From Thalassotalea sp. (lineage in GTDB: Bacteria; Pseudomonadota; Gammaproteobacteria; Enterobacterales; Alteromonadaceae), in NCBI GenBank assembly GCA_029237915.1, contig JAQWHD010000065.1, positions 1 to 64,000 of the forward strand: a DNA stretch of 64,000 nucleotides, given 5' to 3'. Positions 35,364 through 44,822 of this stretch are shown in pieces. Below the pieces are notes generated by a model. It saw only the letters and a program-made list of their open reading frames with translations. It did not search any database and had not been told where the DNA came from. The position numbers and the translations under genes are program-made. Positions within the stretch are counted from its first letter, which is position 1, and the number at the start of each line of letters is the position of its first letter.

Positions 35364-37413
35364 TTCTGTGATTAAATTAGCGGGTTTAAAACTACTGTTA
35401 AGTTGCTTACTTATGGTAGGTTCTTTTTCAGCAAAAGCGGTAAACGATTTAAGCTTTTTAGCGACAACTGAACACCAATTTTGGTTTGATATTAATGACG
35501 TGCCAACAGTTAGGTTGAGCTTCAGCGAACAAAATTGGCAATTACTATTACAATCAACAAAAAACTCACGAAATGAAGTCTCTGCTGATTTTATTTTTTA
35601 TAAAGACGGGGCTCAATATTCACTATCGAATATCGGTGTGAAAGTTAGCGGTAACACCAGTTTCGTTTTACCAATGGATTCAAATGGACTGTTTGTGCAA
35701 GCAAATTTCACCTTAGACTTTGATGAATTTATTGATAACCAAGAACTCAGTGGCATATCAGCGCTAAAATTGAAACGGTTTAATGGCGATCCTAGCTATG
35801 TTCGAGAGCCATTAAGTAATCAAATAATGCACAATTTTGGTGTGTTTACAGCTCACTCATCTACCTATGCTCGTGTTGAAGTTCTAGTAGAAAATAAACC
35901 ACTAGGTTATTTTGGTGTGTATCGGTTAAACGAAAGTGTGAACAGGCATGAATATTTAGATAAGCGCTTTGGTGTGGAAAATGACGCCGGATTTTTATGG
36001 CAAGGAAATTATAAAGGTTGGGGAACGGCTCATTTTTCACGAATTAATTCCAGTTGGGGTGGTGTTGGTGATTTTGATGATGCCAGTTTTGAATACAAGG
36101 GAAAAGGCAGTAAATACGATATAGGCCATGAACAACTAGTTAGAATGGCTACAGCTTTTACTGAATTAGAAGGTGAAGCGTTTGAGCAATATGCTGATCA
36201 ACATATTAACATTAGTTTGTTATTAAAAGGTTTAGCCATTGAATCTGTTTTAGGACATTGGGATGGTTTTTGGGGCAACGGTAATAACTATTTTGTCTAC
36301 ATTGATGAAAGTGAGGTTATGCATTTTGTGCCTTACGATATGGATAACACTCTTGGCACATCTAACATTGTTAATGACTCAGGCAAGCAAGATCCTATTC
36401 ACTTTACTGACTCAGCTAGAGAACCTCTGTTGGTTAAAAAAATCCTAAGCCGCAGTAAGTATTTAGACCAGTATAAAACGTATTTAAGTACGCTTGTAAC
36501 AGCTGACAATTTAATGGTGGAAAGTTATGCAGTGCCATGGATTGAAAATGTGCATCGTCAAATAAAGCCGTTTGTTAGTAATGACACCGGAGACAACAAT
36601 TACGTAGAAGACCATCCTGCCTATTGGGGAAACCAGTCAAGTTACCGATTGTTTAACCTAGATACAGGGAACAACTGGTACCAAACACGAAAGGATGCGG
36701 TTAATAAGGCAGTTAATAATCAGTTTGCCTCAATGTATTACCGAGGGGTTAGTAACGGCTGGGGTTCAACGGCGATGACATCTGAATCGGCGTCAAAATG
36801 GAGTGTTATCATTGATACTCGAAATGGTGAACAAAGCAATTATAGCTTCAAGTTTGATGTGTACGGTGATTGGCAAGTTAACTTTGGTGATGATAACCAA
36901 GACGGTGTGTTAGAAGCCTCGGGGGCCAATATATTATTACCGAACGAGAAAGCTCGATATTTAATCGAGCTCAATACCGATAGTAATGAATATCAAATAA
37001 CAAAAATAATGATCGAAAATTTAAAACCAACCGCTGACGCCGGCATAGATCAAGAAATTACCGTTGGACAAGAGGTTTGGTTTGATGGAACTAAGTCGGT
37101 TGATACTGATGGTCAAATAGTTCAGTATCAATGGTCAAATGGCTTGCAAGGATCTTTAGTTAATCTTATATATCCCGAAGTAGGTGTTTACTTAATTGAA
37201 CTTGTCGTTACCGATAACTCAGGTGAACAGCATAGTGATATCGTTCAAATTACGGTTAAACCTGTAACACCAATACCAGGTACATCACTAGAAATAGAAC
37301 CTAATTTAGCCAAAGATAGCGCAGGCAGTCTTTGGGGGACTTTGTTATTAATTATAATCAGTTTTTATTTCCGCAATGTTCTTTTTATACATAAGTTGAG
37401 GATTAAAATATGA
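35353..37413 (+). CDS. CotH-kinase-fold protein with CBM-like and PKD domains
   Basis: 686 aa. A signal peptide (SFSAKA, about residue 30) precedes a CotH-kinase-like domain (about 35-430) with ALKLKRFNGDP, a GVYRLNESVN stretch, HWDGFWGNGNNYF and FVPYDMDNTLG (Asp329, Asp331 as candidate metal/catalytic residues). Then come a starch-binding-like module (about 462-555, YRGVSNGWGSTAM, FKFDVYGDWQVNFGDDN), a PKD domain (about 560-640) and a C-terminal hydrophobic segment with a short basic tail, resembling a sorting/anchor tail. It overlaps both neighbours (11 bp and 4 bp), so it belongs to the starch operon. Known CotH kinases phosphorylate secreted proteins; the target here is unknown. Tethering enzyme complexes is a guess. 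Confidence 0.82.
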   Translation: MANNSVIKLAGLKLLLSCLLMVGSFSAKAVNDLSFLATTEHQFWFDINDVPTVRLSFSEQNWQLLLQSTKNSRNEVSADFIFYKDGAQYSLSNIGVKVSGNTSFVLPMDSNGLFVQANFTLDFDEFIDNQELSGISALKLKRFNGDPSYVREPLSNQIMHNFGVFTAHSSTYARVEVLVENKPLGYFGVYRLNESVNRHEYLDKRFGVENDAGFLWQGNYKGWGTAHFSRINSSWGGVGDFDDASFEYKGKGSKYDIGHEQLVRMATAFTELEGEAFEQYADQHINISLLLKGLAIESVLGHWDGFWGNGNNYFVYIDESEVMHFVPYDMDNTLGTSNIVNDSGKQDPIHFTDSAREPLLVKKILSRSKYLDQYKTYLSTLVTADNLMVESYAVPWIENVHRQIKPFVSNDTGDNNYVEDHPAYWGNQSSYRLFNLDTGNNWYQTRKDAVNKAVNNQFASMYYRGVSNGWGSTAMTSESASKWSVIIDTRNGEQSNYSFKFDVYGDWQVNFGDDNQDGVLEASGANILLPNEKARYLIELNTDSNEYQITKIMIENLKPTADAGIDQEITVGQEVWFDGTKSVDTDGQIVQYQWSNGLQGSLVNLIYPEVGVYLIELVVTDNSGEQHSDIVQITVKPVTPIPGTSLEIEPNLAKDSAGSLWGTLLLIIISFYFRNVLFIHKLRIKI

Positions 37414-39452
37414 ATTTTTGTAAATACTCACTGGGGATATTTTTAAGTGTTACTGTTGGTTTAGCGCATGCACAAGAAGTGTCAGTTAAATCTCCAGATG
37501 GTAAATTAGTGTTCAGTATTAATGATGCAGAACAAGTAATAAAATATAAAGTGGCATTTAATGGTGAAGGCATTATCGAGCCGTCAAAGCTTGGTCTGGT
37601 ATTCAAAGATGGGCCATATTTAGATGGCGGCTTTACTATTGATGCAACTAAAACCACATCGGTTAACTCTACTTGGCAACAGCCCTGGGGAGAGCAAAAA
37701 AACATTACCGATCATCATAATGAATTAGCGGTAACCTTACTTGCCGATCGCGCTACAGTTAATACATTTACGGTTAAAATTAGAGTATTTAATGATGGCT
37801 TAGCCTTTCGCTATGAAGTGCCAAAGCAGAAGGGCTTAGATAAGGTTGAAATAACCAATGAACTAACCGAATTTGCGATTAAAGACTTTAAAAATTCAAC
37901 GGCCTACTGGATCCCTTCAAGAAAGTACAATCGTTATGAGTATGTTTATAATACCACTGAGTTTGAAGATGTAAGTATCGCTCATACACCATTTACCTTC
38001 ACATTAGGCTCTGGTGTGCATATGAGTATTCATGAGGCCGCTCTTGTTGATTATGCGGGAATGTCGGTTAATCAACGTCGACCTGGTGTATTAAAAGCTG
38101 ATTTAGCTCCGTGGTCAGATGGTGTTTTAGTTAAAACCTCAGCAAATTTTAAAACGCCGTGGCGTACAATCCAAGTAAGTGAAGATGCAGTTGGTTTATT
38201 AAATTCAAATTTAATATTAAACCTTAATGAGCCAAATAAGCTTGGTGATGTTAGTTGGGTCGAGCCAGGCAAGTATGTTGGTATTTGGTGGGGCATGCAT
38301 ATAAAGGAAACAACTTGGGGTAGCGGTAAAACTCATGGCGCGACAACTTCTGAAGTAAAACGTTATATGGACTTTGCCGCTAAATATGGTTTTAAAGGTG
38401 TGTTAGTTGAAGGTTGGAATGTCGGTTGGGACGGTGATTGGTTCTTCAATGGCGATGTATTTAATTTTACTAAGCAGTATGACGATTTTGATATTAATGC
38501 AGTAAGTGAACATGGAAAAAAAGTTGGTGTAGATTTAATTGGTCATCATGAAACCTCAGGTAATGTAACTAATTATCGCCAGCAAATGGGCGCTGCTTTA
38601 GATTTATACCAAAAGCATGGTGTTAAACAGGTGAAAACGGGTTATGTTGCCGATGGTGGTAACATCAAGCGTATCGATGAAAATGGTATTGCACGTCATG
38701 AATGGCATGATGGCCAATTTATGGTAAATGAATACCTTTACAATATTACCGAAGCGGCAAAACGTAATATTAGTATTAATACTCATGAGCCAATAAAAGA
38801 TACCGGTTTACGCCGTACTTACCCCAACTGGATAGCTCGTGAGGGTGCTCGTGGTCAAGAGTTTAACGCTTGGGGAACACCACCTAATCCACCAGAGCAT
38901 GCTGCAATCTTGCCTTATACAAGAATGTTAGCTGGACCAATGGATTTCACCCCAGGTATTTTTAATATGGGTTTTAATGGCTTAGGTGCGGATACTAACA
39001 GGCCACAAACCACGTTGGCTAAGCAGTTAGCATTATACGTTGTGTTATATAGTCCAATTCAAATGGCGGCGGATTTACCGCGTAACTATGAAGCTAATTT
39101 GCCAGCATTTCAATTTATTTTAGATGTACCAACCGATTGGGCCAAGTCGATAGCGGTTGCTGGTGAGGTAGGTGATTACGTTGCTTTTGCCCGTCAAGAT
39201 AAGCATAGTGATGATTGGTATTTAGGCGCACTAACTGACGAAAATAGCCGCGCGATAGCGATAAAGTTAGACTTTTTATCGGCTAATAAAAACTATATTG
39301 CTGAAATTTACCGTGATGATAAAAATGCCAATTGGATTGAAAATCCTTACGAAATGATTATCGAACAGAAAAATGTAAAACATACAGATACGCTAACTTT
39401 ACCGTTAGCTACCAGTGGCGGTGTTGCCATTCGTTTTAAAGTAATTAACTAA
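37410..39452 (+). CDS. GH97 alpha-glucosidase (SusB-like)
   Basis: Periplasmic exo-glucosidase of family GH97, 680 aa with a signal peptide (cleaved near AHA-QEV, residue 22). The N-terminal beta-sandwich (about 25-280) leads to a barrel with VEGWNVGWDGDW, DLIGHHETSGN, VKTGYVADGG and NTHEPIKDTGLRRTYPN, all GH97 hallmarks. The glutamates in HHETSGN and NTHEPIKD and the later PPEHA are those expected of the calcium-dependent inverting (SusB) group rather than the retaining galactosidases. ATGA overlap with the CotH-like gene. It would cut maltodextrins to glucose before uptake by the adjoining MFS carrier. Confidence 0.92.
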   Translation: MNFCKYSLGIFLSVTVGLAHAQEVSVKSPDGKLVFSINDAEQVIKYKVAFNGEGIIEPSKLGLVFKDGPYLDGGFTIDATKTTSVNSTWQQPWGEQKNITDHHNELAVTLLADRATVNTFTVKIRVFNDGLAFRYEVPKQKGLDKVEITNELTEFAIKDFKNSTAYWIPSRKYNRYEYVYNTTEFEDVSIAHTPFTFTLGSGVHMSIHEAALVDYAGMSVNQRRPGVLKADLAPWSDGVLVKTSANFKTPWRTIQVSEDAVGLLNSNLILNLNEPNKLGDVSWVEPGKYVGIWWGMHIKETTWGSGKTHGATTSEVKRYMDFAAKYGFKGVLVEGWNVGWDGDWFFNGDVFNFTKQYDDFDINAVSEHGKKVGVDLIGHHETSGNVTNYRQQMGAALDLYQKHGVKQVKTGYVADGGNIKRIDENGIARHEWHDGQFMVNEYLYNITEAAKRNISINTHEPIKDTGLRRTYPNWIAREGARGQEFNAWGTPPNPPEHAAILPYTRMLAGPMDFTPGIFNMGFNGLGADTNRPQTTLAKQLALYVVLYSPIQMAADLPRNYEANLPAFQFILDVPTDWAKSIAVAGEVGDYVAFARQDKHSDDWYLGALTDENSRAIAIKLDFLSANKNYIAEIYRDDKNANWIENPYEMIIEQKNVKHTDTLTLPLATSGGVAIRFKVIN

Positions 39453-39467
39453 GTAAAAGAAACTCTT

Positions 39468-40961
39468 ATGAATAAACAAAAACCACAATTATCGTTCTGG
39501 CAAATCTGGAATATGTGTTTTGGCTTTATCGGTATTCAGTTTGGCTTTGCCTTACAAAATGCCAATGTCAGCCGTATCTTCCAAACATTAGGTGCTGAAA
39601 TTGATGATATTCCTATTTTGTGGATAGCGGCACCGCTTACTGGTTTAATAGTACAGCCGATTATTGGTTATTTTAGTGATAAAACTTGGAACTCGTTTGG
39701 TCGCCGCCGTCCATTCTTCTTTGCTGGTGCGATATTAACCACACTTGCTTTATTTGTAATGCCTAACTCGCCGACCTTATGGATTGCCGCTGGTGTATTA
39801 TGGATTTTAGATGCGTCGATTAACATTACTATGGAACCTTTTAGAGCGTTTGTTGGTGATAACTTGCCACACGAACAACGTACTACTGGTTTTGCCATGC
39901 AAAGCTTCTTTATTGGTATTGGCGCAATTGTCGCCTCAGCTATGCCATATATGCTAGCAAACTGGTTTGGTATTAGTAATGTCGCTCCTGCGGGGGAAAT
40001 AGCGGATTCAGTTAAGTACTCCTTCTATTTTGGTGGCATGGTGTTATTTGCTTCGGTGATGTGGACGGTTTATAAATCTAAAGAATATAGCCCAGAGCAG
40101 CTTGCCGAATTTGAAGCGGCGGAACAATTGCATAGTCAAGGTGAAGCACAAGCGGTCGCCCGTAATAAAATTAACTTCAAAGTAAAAGGCATTTCTTATC
40201 TAACGTTAGGTGTTTTGACTACGATAGCGATTTATCAACTGACCTTAGACAAGCAACTTTATATTTTATCTCTTGGTGCTATCGCCTTTGCGTTAATTCA
40301 GTTTGTTGCAGCGCATATGCAAACATCAAATAAAACCACCAATGGCTTTTATGAAGTAATCGATGATTTATATCATATGCCTGAAACTATGCGTAAATTA
40401 GCGATTACCCAGTTTTTCTCATGGTTTGGTTTATTTGCTATGTGGATTTACACTACTTCGGCAGTAACTAGTTTTCATTTTGGTAGTACGGATACGTCAT
40501 CAGCAGCCTATAATGCTGGTGCCGATTGGGTTGGTGTTTTGTTTGCTGCGTATAATGGTTTTGCAGCGTTGGCTGCTTTCTTAATTCCGGTATTAGCCTC
40601 TAGATATTCTCGCCAAATAGCTCACTTTATTTGTTTAACTTGTGGTGCTGCGGGTTTGATTTCTATGGCCTTTATTGAAAATCCTGACTTTCTACTGTTT
40701 TCTATGGTTGGTGTTGGTATCGCCTGGGCATCTATATTGTCTGTGCCTTATTCTTTATTATCGAGTTCATTACCCGCGAAAAAGATGGGTATTTACATGG
40801 GTATTTTCAACTTCTTCATTGTGATCCCGCAGCTCTTAGCTGCAAGTGCGCTTGGTTTGTTGGTACGAGAATTATTTGCAGGGCAAAGTTTATATGCCTT
40901 AGTGCTAGGTGGTGTTTTAATGTTTATTGCCGGTTTAACTGTTTTACGAGTTAAAGATTAA
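39468..40961 (+). CDS. SLC45-like sugar MFS transporter (maltose/glucose candidate)
   Basis: Inner-membrane carrier, 497 aa, 12 predicted helices with a central cytoplasmic loop (about residues 205-235). Motifs FGRRRPF and KKMGIYMGIFNFF recur in the paralogue at 16256. It begins 15 bp after the GH97 gene and is the last gene of the starch operon, before a strong terminator. The order debranching enzymes, alpha-glucosidase, permease suggests import of the released maltose or glucose by cation symport. Substrate not determinable by sequence. Confidence 0.88.
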   Translation: MNKQKPQLSFWQIWNMCFGFIGIQFGFALQNANVSRIFQTLGAEIDDIPILWIAAPLTGLIVQPIIGYFSDKTWNSFGRRRPFFFAGAILTTLALFVMPNSPTLWIAAGVLWILDASINITMEPFRAFVGDNLPHEQRTTGFAMQSFFIGIGAIVASAMPYMLANWFGISNVAPAGEIADSVKYSFYFGGMVLFASVMWTVYKSKEYSPEQLAEFEAAEQLHSQGEAQAVARNKINFKVKGISYLTLGVLTTIAIYQLTLDKQLYILSLGAIAFALIQFVAAHMQTSNKTTNGFYEVIDDLYHMPETMRKLAITQFFSWFGLFAMWIYTTSAVTSFHFGSTDTSSAAYNAGADWVGVLFAAYNGFAALAAFLIPVLASRYSRQIAHFICLTCGAAGLISMAFIENPDFLLFSMVGVGIAWASILSVPYSLLSSSLPAKKMGIYMGIFNFFIVIPQLLAASALGLLVRELFAGQSLYALVLGGVLMFIAGLTVLRVKD

Positions 40962-40992
40962 GACTATTTATTGTTATTGATAAGTAGTAATT

Positions 40993-41021
40993 ATCAGCCT
41001 AATTGCTATTAGGCTGATTTT
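40993..41021 (+). terminator. terminator of the pullulanase-GH97-MFS operon
   Basis: ATCAGCCTAAT (40993-41003), loop TGCT, ATTAGGCTGAT (41008-41018) followed by TTTAC. It separates the operon from the LacI-family gene. Confidence 0.85.
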
Positions 41022-41090
41022 ACTCGTCTTTAAAAGCTATACATTAGCTGGCTGTTGCGTTAATATTTTTTGTAATATTTAACTACACAG

Positions 41091-42110
41091 ATGCATTTAG
41101 TGAAAGCGACCTCCTTTGATATTGCCTACCGAGCTGGTGTTTCCCAATCTACTGTCTCTAGAGCGCTGCGCAACAGCCCTTTAGTTAATGAAGAAACTCG
41201 TCTTAAAGTTCAAGCTATTGCTAAAGAATTAAATTACAAAGTTGATAAAAACGCTCGTAATTTACGTTCACAACAAAGTCATACGATTGCCTTATTATTG
41301 TTTGAAGATAAAACTATTGATGACTCGCAAATCAATCCTTTTTTCTTATCAATGCTAGGCAGTATTACCCGAGCTTGTTCTCTTAAAGGCTATGATTTGT
41401 TAGTTTCATTCCAAGAGATGAATAATGACTGGCACGCTGAGTATGAAGATACCAATCGTGCTGATGGTCTAATATTATTGGGCTACGGCGATTACGTTCA
41501 CTATAAAGATAAGTTAAAGCACCTTAGTGAGCAAGGAACCCATTTTATTCGTTGGGGCGCTGAGGTTAAAGATATGGCTGTAGCGACGATTGGCTGTGAC
41601 AACATTAATGGCGGTTTCCAATTAACTAAGCATATGTTAGACAAAGGTAAAAAGTCTTGTGCGTTTATAGGTACAGCATCACATCGTGCGCCAGAATTAT
41701 ATGATCGATATCGTGGTCATTGCCAGGCTTTAGAAATTGCAGGCATTAGTGTTGATGAACAATTACAAATTGATGCTATGTATACTGAAGAAGGTGGTTA
41801 TTTAGCGACAAAAGAATTAATTGCACGCAATGTTTCGTTTGATTCCGTATTTGCAGCCACAGACTTAATTGCAATTGGTGCTATGCGAGCACTTAAAGAG
41901 CATGGGCTTAAAATTCCTGATGACGTTGCATTAGTTGGTTTTGATGATATTCCAATTGCCAATTTCACCAGCCCAGCTTTAACTACAGCGAAGCAGGACA
42001 CTGTTTTAGCAGGCCAGTTATTAGTGGATAACTTATTAAAGTTAATTGCTGGTGAAAAACCGAGTACTTTACTTATTCCTACACAAATTATTGAGCGAAA
42101 ATCTTGTTAA
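41091..42110 (+). CDS. LacI-family regulator, probable starch/maltose regulator
   Basis: 339 aa with an N-terminal LacI helix-turn-helix (FDIAYRAGVSQSTVSRALRN, about residues 9-28) and hinge AKELNYKVDKNAR, then a periplasmic-binding-protein-like sensor domain with the usual DGLILLGYGD, GDNINGG-like CDNINGG and VALVGFDDIPIANFTSPALTT stretches. It lies directly after the starch operon, so control of that operon is likely. The TGNATACGTATNCA sites at 3910, 3938, 25755 and 28248 have the size and central CG of LacI operators. No Shine-Dalgarno is evident before the ATG, and no copy of the operator precedes the gene itself. The effector is unknown, probably a maltodextrin or glucose. Confidence 0.88.
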   Translation: MHLVKATSFDIAYRAGVSQSTVSRALRNSPLVNEETRLKVQAIAKELNYKVDKNARNLRSQQSHTIALLLFEDKTIDDSQINPFFLSMLGSITRACSLKGYDLLVSFQEMNNDWHAEYEDTNRADGLILLGYGDYVHYKDKLKHLSEQGTHFIRWGAEVKDMAVATIGCDNINGGFQLTKHMLDKGKKSCAFIGTASHRAPELYDRYRGHCQALEIAGISVDEQLQIDAMYTEEGGYLATKELIARNVSFDSVFAATDLIAIGAMRALKEHGLKIPDDVALVGFDDIPIANFTSPALTTAKQDTVLAGQLLVDNLLKLIAGEKPSTLLIPTQIIERKSC

Positions 42111-42203
42111 CACTGTAAAGTAATATTTGTTACTTTTTTGTTGCTCATCCCTATCTACAACTGCTAAATTAGCCATTACTATTTATTTCTCTAAGTTGTA
42201 TTT

Positions 42204-42833
42204 ATGAATAAGCAATGGCATAACTATTTTATCTATCTCCTCGCCTTTACCAGTGGTTTCTCCATTATGGGTATCGAACTATTAGGTGGGCGTATTTTAG
42301 CTCCTTACTTTGGCTCAAGTGTCCATGTGTGGGGCAGTATCATTACAGTCTTTATGTTGGCACTCTCATTGGGTTACCTATTTGGTGGGCGTTTATCTTT
42401 TCATAAGCCATCGCTTAAACGTTACGGCACCATTTTTATGTTTGCTGGTTTATGCTTATTACCTTTAGCTTATTTTTCTACCCCCATTTTAGAGCTAGTG
42501 TTTGATAATGTTGAAGATAGCCGCTACGGGTCATTACTCGCATCTATGGGCTTATTTTTTGTTCCAAGTATTATCTTAGGTATGATTTCTCCTTATTCGG
42601 TACGCTTATTAGTAACCAATGAAGCAGAAAGTGGTAAAGTCGCAGGTGCCCTATACTTTATCTCGACTCTTGGCAGTGCGTTAGGCACGCTAGCAACATC
42701 ATTTTATTTCGTACTTTGGTTTAATGTTGATACGATTATTCTAAGTTACTGCTTTGTATTAGTGCTATTAGGTGTTTGTGCTGTTTTTGTGAATAAAATG
42801 GAGGCTGGTTATGTTGCTCAACCACAAGCTTAG
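42204..42833 (+). CDS. membrane half of a spermidine-synthase-like system
   Basis: 209 aa with about six predicted helices. It resembles the N-terminal membrane part of fused MFS/spermidine-synthase-like proteins, with the typical opening FTSGFSIMGIELLGGRILAPYFG and SVHVWGSIITVFMLALSLGY. Here this part is a separate gene that ends 23 bp inside the next one, which carries the methyltransferase-like domain. The function of such membrane modules is not established. The residues IELLGGRILAPYFGS are strongly conserved in this family and intact here. Confidence 0.75.
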   Translation: MNKQWHNYFIYLLAFTSGFSIMGIELLGGRILAPYFGSSVHVWGSIITVFMLALSLGYLFGGRLSFHKPSLKRYGTIFMFAGLCLLPLAYFSTPILELVFDNVEDSRYGSLLASMGLFFVPSIILGMISPYSVRLLVTNEAESGKVAGALYFISTLGSALGTLATSFYFVLWFNVDTIILSYCFVLVLLGVCAVFVNKMEAGYVAQPQA

Positions 42834-43707
42834 TGTTGTATTGTTAGCATTCACTGCCACAATTTTCAGCCAAGCAGTAAGTGCAAAGCCGAAAGTGATT
42901 AAAGAAGAGCGTTCGTTATATCAAAATGTCTTTGTTGAAGATGATGGCGATAAGCGCTGCTTAAAATTCTCGGTTAAACGCCGTACTTCTAGTCAGTCGT
43001 GTATGTATAAATCTCAACCGAAGAAGGTCGTGTTTAACTATACTAAATTTGCGATGTCGGCATTAGTATTCAAAACCAAACCTGAGCGTGTGCTTATTAT
43101 CGGTTTAGGTGGCGGTACCTTGTCTAACAATTTACTCGATTTATACCCTGAGATTGAAATAGACAATGTTGAAATTGACCCTGCTGTGGTGAGTGTTGCG
43201 GTTGAATATTTTGGTTTCAAACAAACGGCTAAAGTAAAAACACATATTCAAGATGGACGTATTTTTATTAAACGCGCACAGCGTAAAAAGTTGCAGTATG
43301 ACCTAATTATTCTTGATGCATTTAACGGCGAGTATATCCCAGAACATTTACTTACCAAGGAGTTTTTACAAGAAAGTAAAAGCTTGTTAGCTGACGATGG
43401 TGTGTTAGTCGCGAATACGTTCTCTAGCAGTAAATTATATCATCATGAATCCGCTACCTATCACGACGTATTTGGAGATTATTATTCAATTAAAAAATCA
43501 ACCAATACCGGAAATAGAGTGTTAGTTGTTGGTAAATCACTGCTTAACCAAGAAGAAATCACCAGTAATGCTGAGCTGCTAAAACAGCCGCTTGCGACGT
43601 TTGGTGTCGATATAGAAGAGACTTTTGGTTATATAACATTTGAACCAAAAGTGGTTACTGAATATCGTATATTAACGGATCAATACTCTCCGGCAAATTT
43701 ATTATAA
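42811..43707 (+). CDS. spermidine-synthase-like protein with signal peptide
   Basis: 298 aa. The Rossmann-type glycine motif VLIIGLGGGTLSNNL (about residues 93-107), the acidic VEIDPAVV that follows and YDLIILDAFNGEYIPEHLLT match the spermidine synthase/methyltransferase fold. GGAGG 6 bases before the ATG at 42811 fixes the start, and the first 25 residues read as a cleavable signal peptide (AVSA-KPK), unexpected for an enzyme using a cytoplasmic SAM-type substrate. It overlaps the membrane-protein gene by 23 bp, so the two are translated together. True polyamine synthesis is doubtful; a membrane-linked enzyme acting outside the cytoplasm is possible. Confidence 0.75.
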   Translation: MLLNHKLSVVLLAFTATIFSQAVSAKPKVIKEERSLYQNVFVEDDGDKRCLKFSVKRRTSSQSCMYKSQPKKVVFNYTKFAMSALVFKTKPERVLIIGLGGGTLSNNLLDLYPEIEIDNVEIDPAVVSVAVEYFGFKQTAKVKTHIQDGRIFIKRAQRKKLQYDLIILDAFNGEYIPEHLLTKEFLQESKSLLADDGVLVANTFSSSKLYHHESATYHDVFGDYYSIKKSTNTGNRVLVVGKSLLNQEEITSNAELLKQPLATFGVDIEETFGYITFEPKVVTEYRILTDQYSPANLL

Positions 43708-43715
43708 ACCACAAA

Positions 43716-43758
43716 AATGGTATTTGTTTAATCGCTTTAGCACTAAGCAAATACCATT
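43716..43758 (-). terminator. terminator of the anchored beta-barrel gene
   Basis: A 15-bp stem with one wobble (43716-43730 with 43744-43758) around a 13-nt loop. On the minus strand it is followed by TTTTTGTGG. Its distal arm reaches into the stop codon of the minus-strand gene. Confidence 0.7.
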
Positions 43759-44578
43759 AAAAGTTAATTTCACCGCCAATGTTTACCGTTTGATGCTGTT
43801 CACCATTTAAATTGATGATTTTATATTCGGATTTAAATACAAACGAGCGCCAGTCATATTTAAAACCTATACCGTAAAACATATCTGCACCAATATTTGA
43901 CTTTGAGTTCATATGAGGTGCGTTTTGACTGCCAGTAGATGACATAGCATTAATATGGTTATCATCCATTCGCCATGCATTTACGCCAAGCTTTGCATAT
44001 AAAGAGCTATTCTTATCAAAATAATATGAGCCGACTATATTCAGCAGTACGGCCGCAGCATCGTCAGCCTTTCTAAATTCAACTTCAGGTGCATCTTTGG
44101 CATTAATAGCTTCTTGACCAACTTGTGAAGAGCTTAAATTAGCATAATCAGCTTCAACCCCAATATAAGGATTGAATTGTAAGTCCTTGCTAGAAAACTC
44201 TTGCTCAGCTGTGTCTGTTTTAATCAAATTTTTATCTGTGATTTCGTTACTTGCTATCTCTATAGTCACAGACTCTGCCGCTTTTTCTACATCTTTAGAC
44301 ATAGTTAATGCTGGTTGCCACTCAGGCTCAGCAGGCTGTTGCTCTACTGTTGTTTTTTTAACAGGAGATACTGGTGAATTGGTCGTCGCTTTTGTTTCAG
44401 CAAGCTTTTCTGTTTCCTTTATAGACACAACAGGAGCCTTAGCTACTGGCTGTACTTTATTAACTGGTTGCGTTTTTACTACGCTACCAGTTGTAAACTG
44501 AATGTATAAAATGCTGATAATTATAGCTAAAGTGAGTAACGTTAATGTCGCTAATGATGTTGAATTATTAGATTTCAT
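43757..44578 (-). CDS. N-terminally anchored protein with C-terminal beta-barrel-like domain
   Basis: 273 aa of unknown function. An N-terminal hydrophobic segment (about residues 10-30) is not followed by a clear cleavage site; then a Pro/Lys/Thr/Glu-rich linker (about 35-120) and a C-terminal region of amphipathic strands (about 135-273) with AVLLNIVGSYYFDKNSSLY and a terminal phenylalanine, like small outer-membrane barrels of the OmpA/opacity group. An inner-membrane anchor with a periplasm-spanning linker and outer-membrane barrel would be an odd arrangement; the segment may be a long signal peptide. Monocistronic. Confidence 0.6.
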   Translation of the reverse strand: MKSNNSTSLATLTLLTLAIIISILYIQFTTGSVVKTQPVNKVQPVAKAPVVSIKETEKLAETKATTNSPVSPVKKTTVEQQPAEPEWQPALTMSKDVEKAAESVTIEIASNEITDKNLIKTDTAEQEFSSKDLQFNPYIGVEADYANLSSSQVGQEAINAKDAPEVEFRKADDAAAVLLNIVGSYYFDKNSSLYAKLGVNAWRMDDNHINAMSSTGSQNAPHMNSKSNIGADMFYGIGFKYDWRSFVFKSEYKIINLNGEQHQTVNIGGEINF

Positions 44579-44822
44579 AGCATTCCCCCTTATCTAAATT
44601 CTTTTATTGACTGCTTACTATTATAAGATCCGGGTAGCAAGATAAGTAGGTGAGATTTGTATTAGAGTGTTAATCAAATGTAAATCGTAATTATCCGTTT
44701 TGTGAGTAACCCAGAGCTCTAGGTCATTGAAATGTAAAAGATTGTTATATTTCTGCATAAAATTAACCGATAGTAATTTATTTTGCTAAAATTTAATAAA
44801 CACATACAAAAGAGAATCCCAA

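Noticed and set aside
35353-37413. spore-coat or cellulosome function for the CotH-like protein
   Set aside because: Only the fold is shared; the organism is a gammaproteobacterium and the neighbours are starch enzymes.
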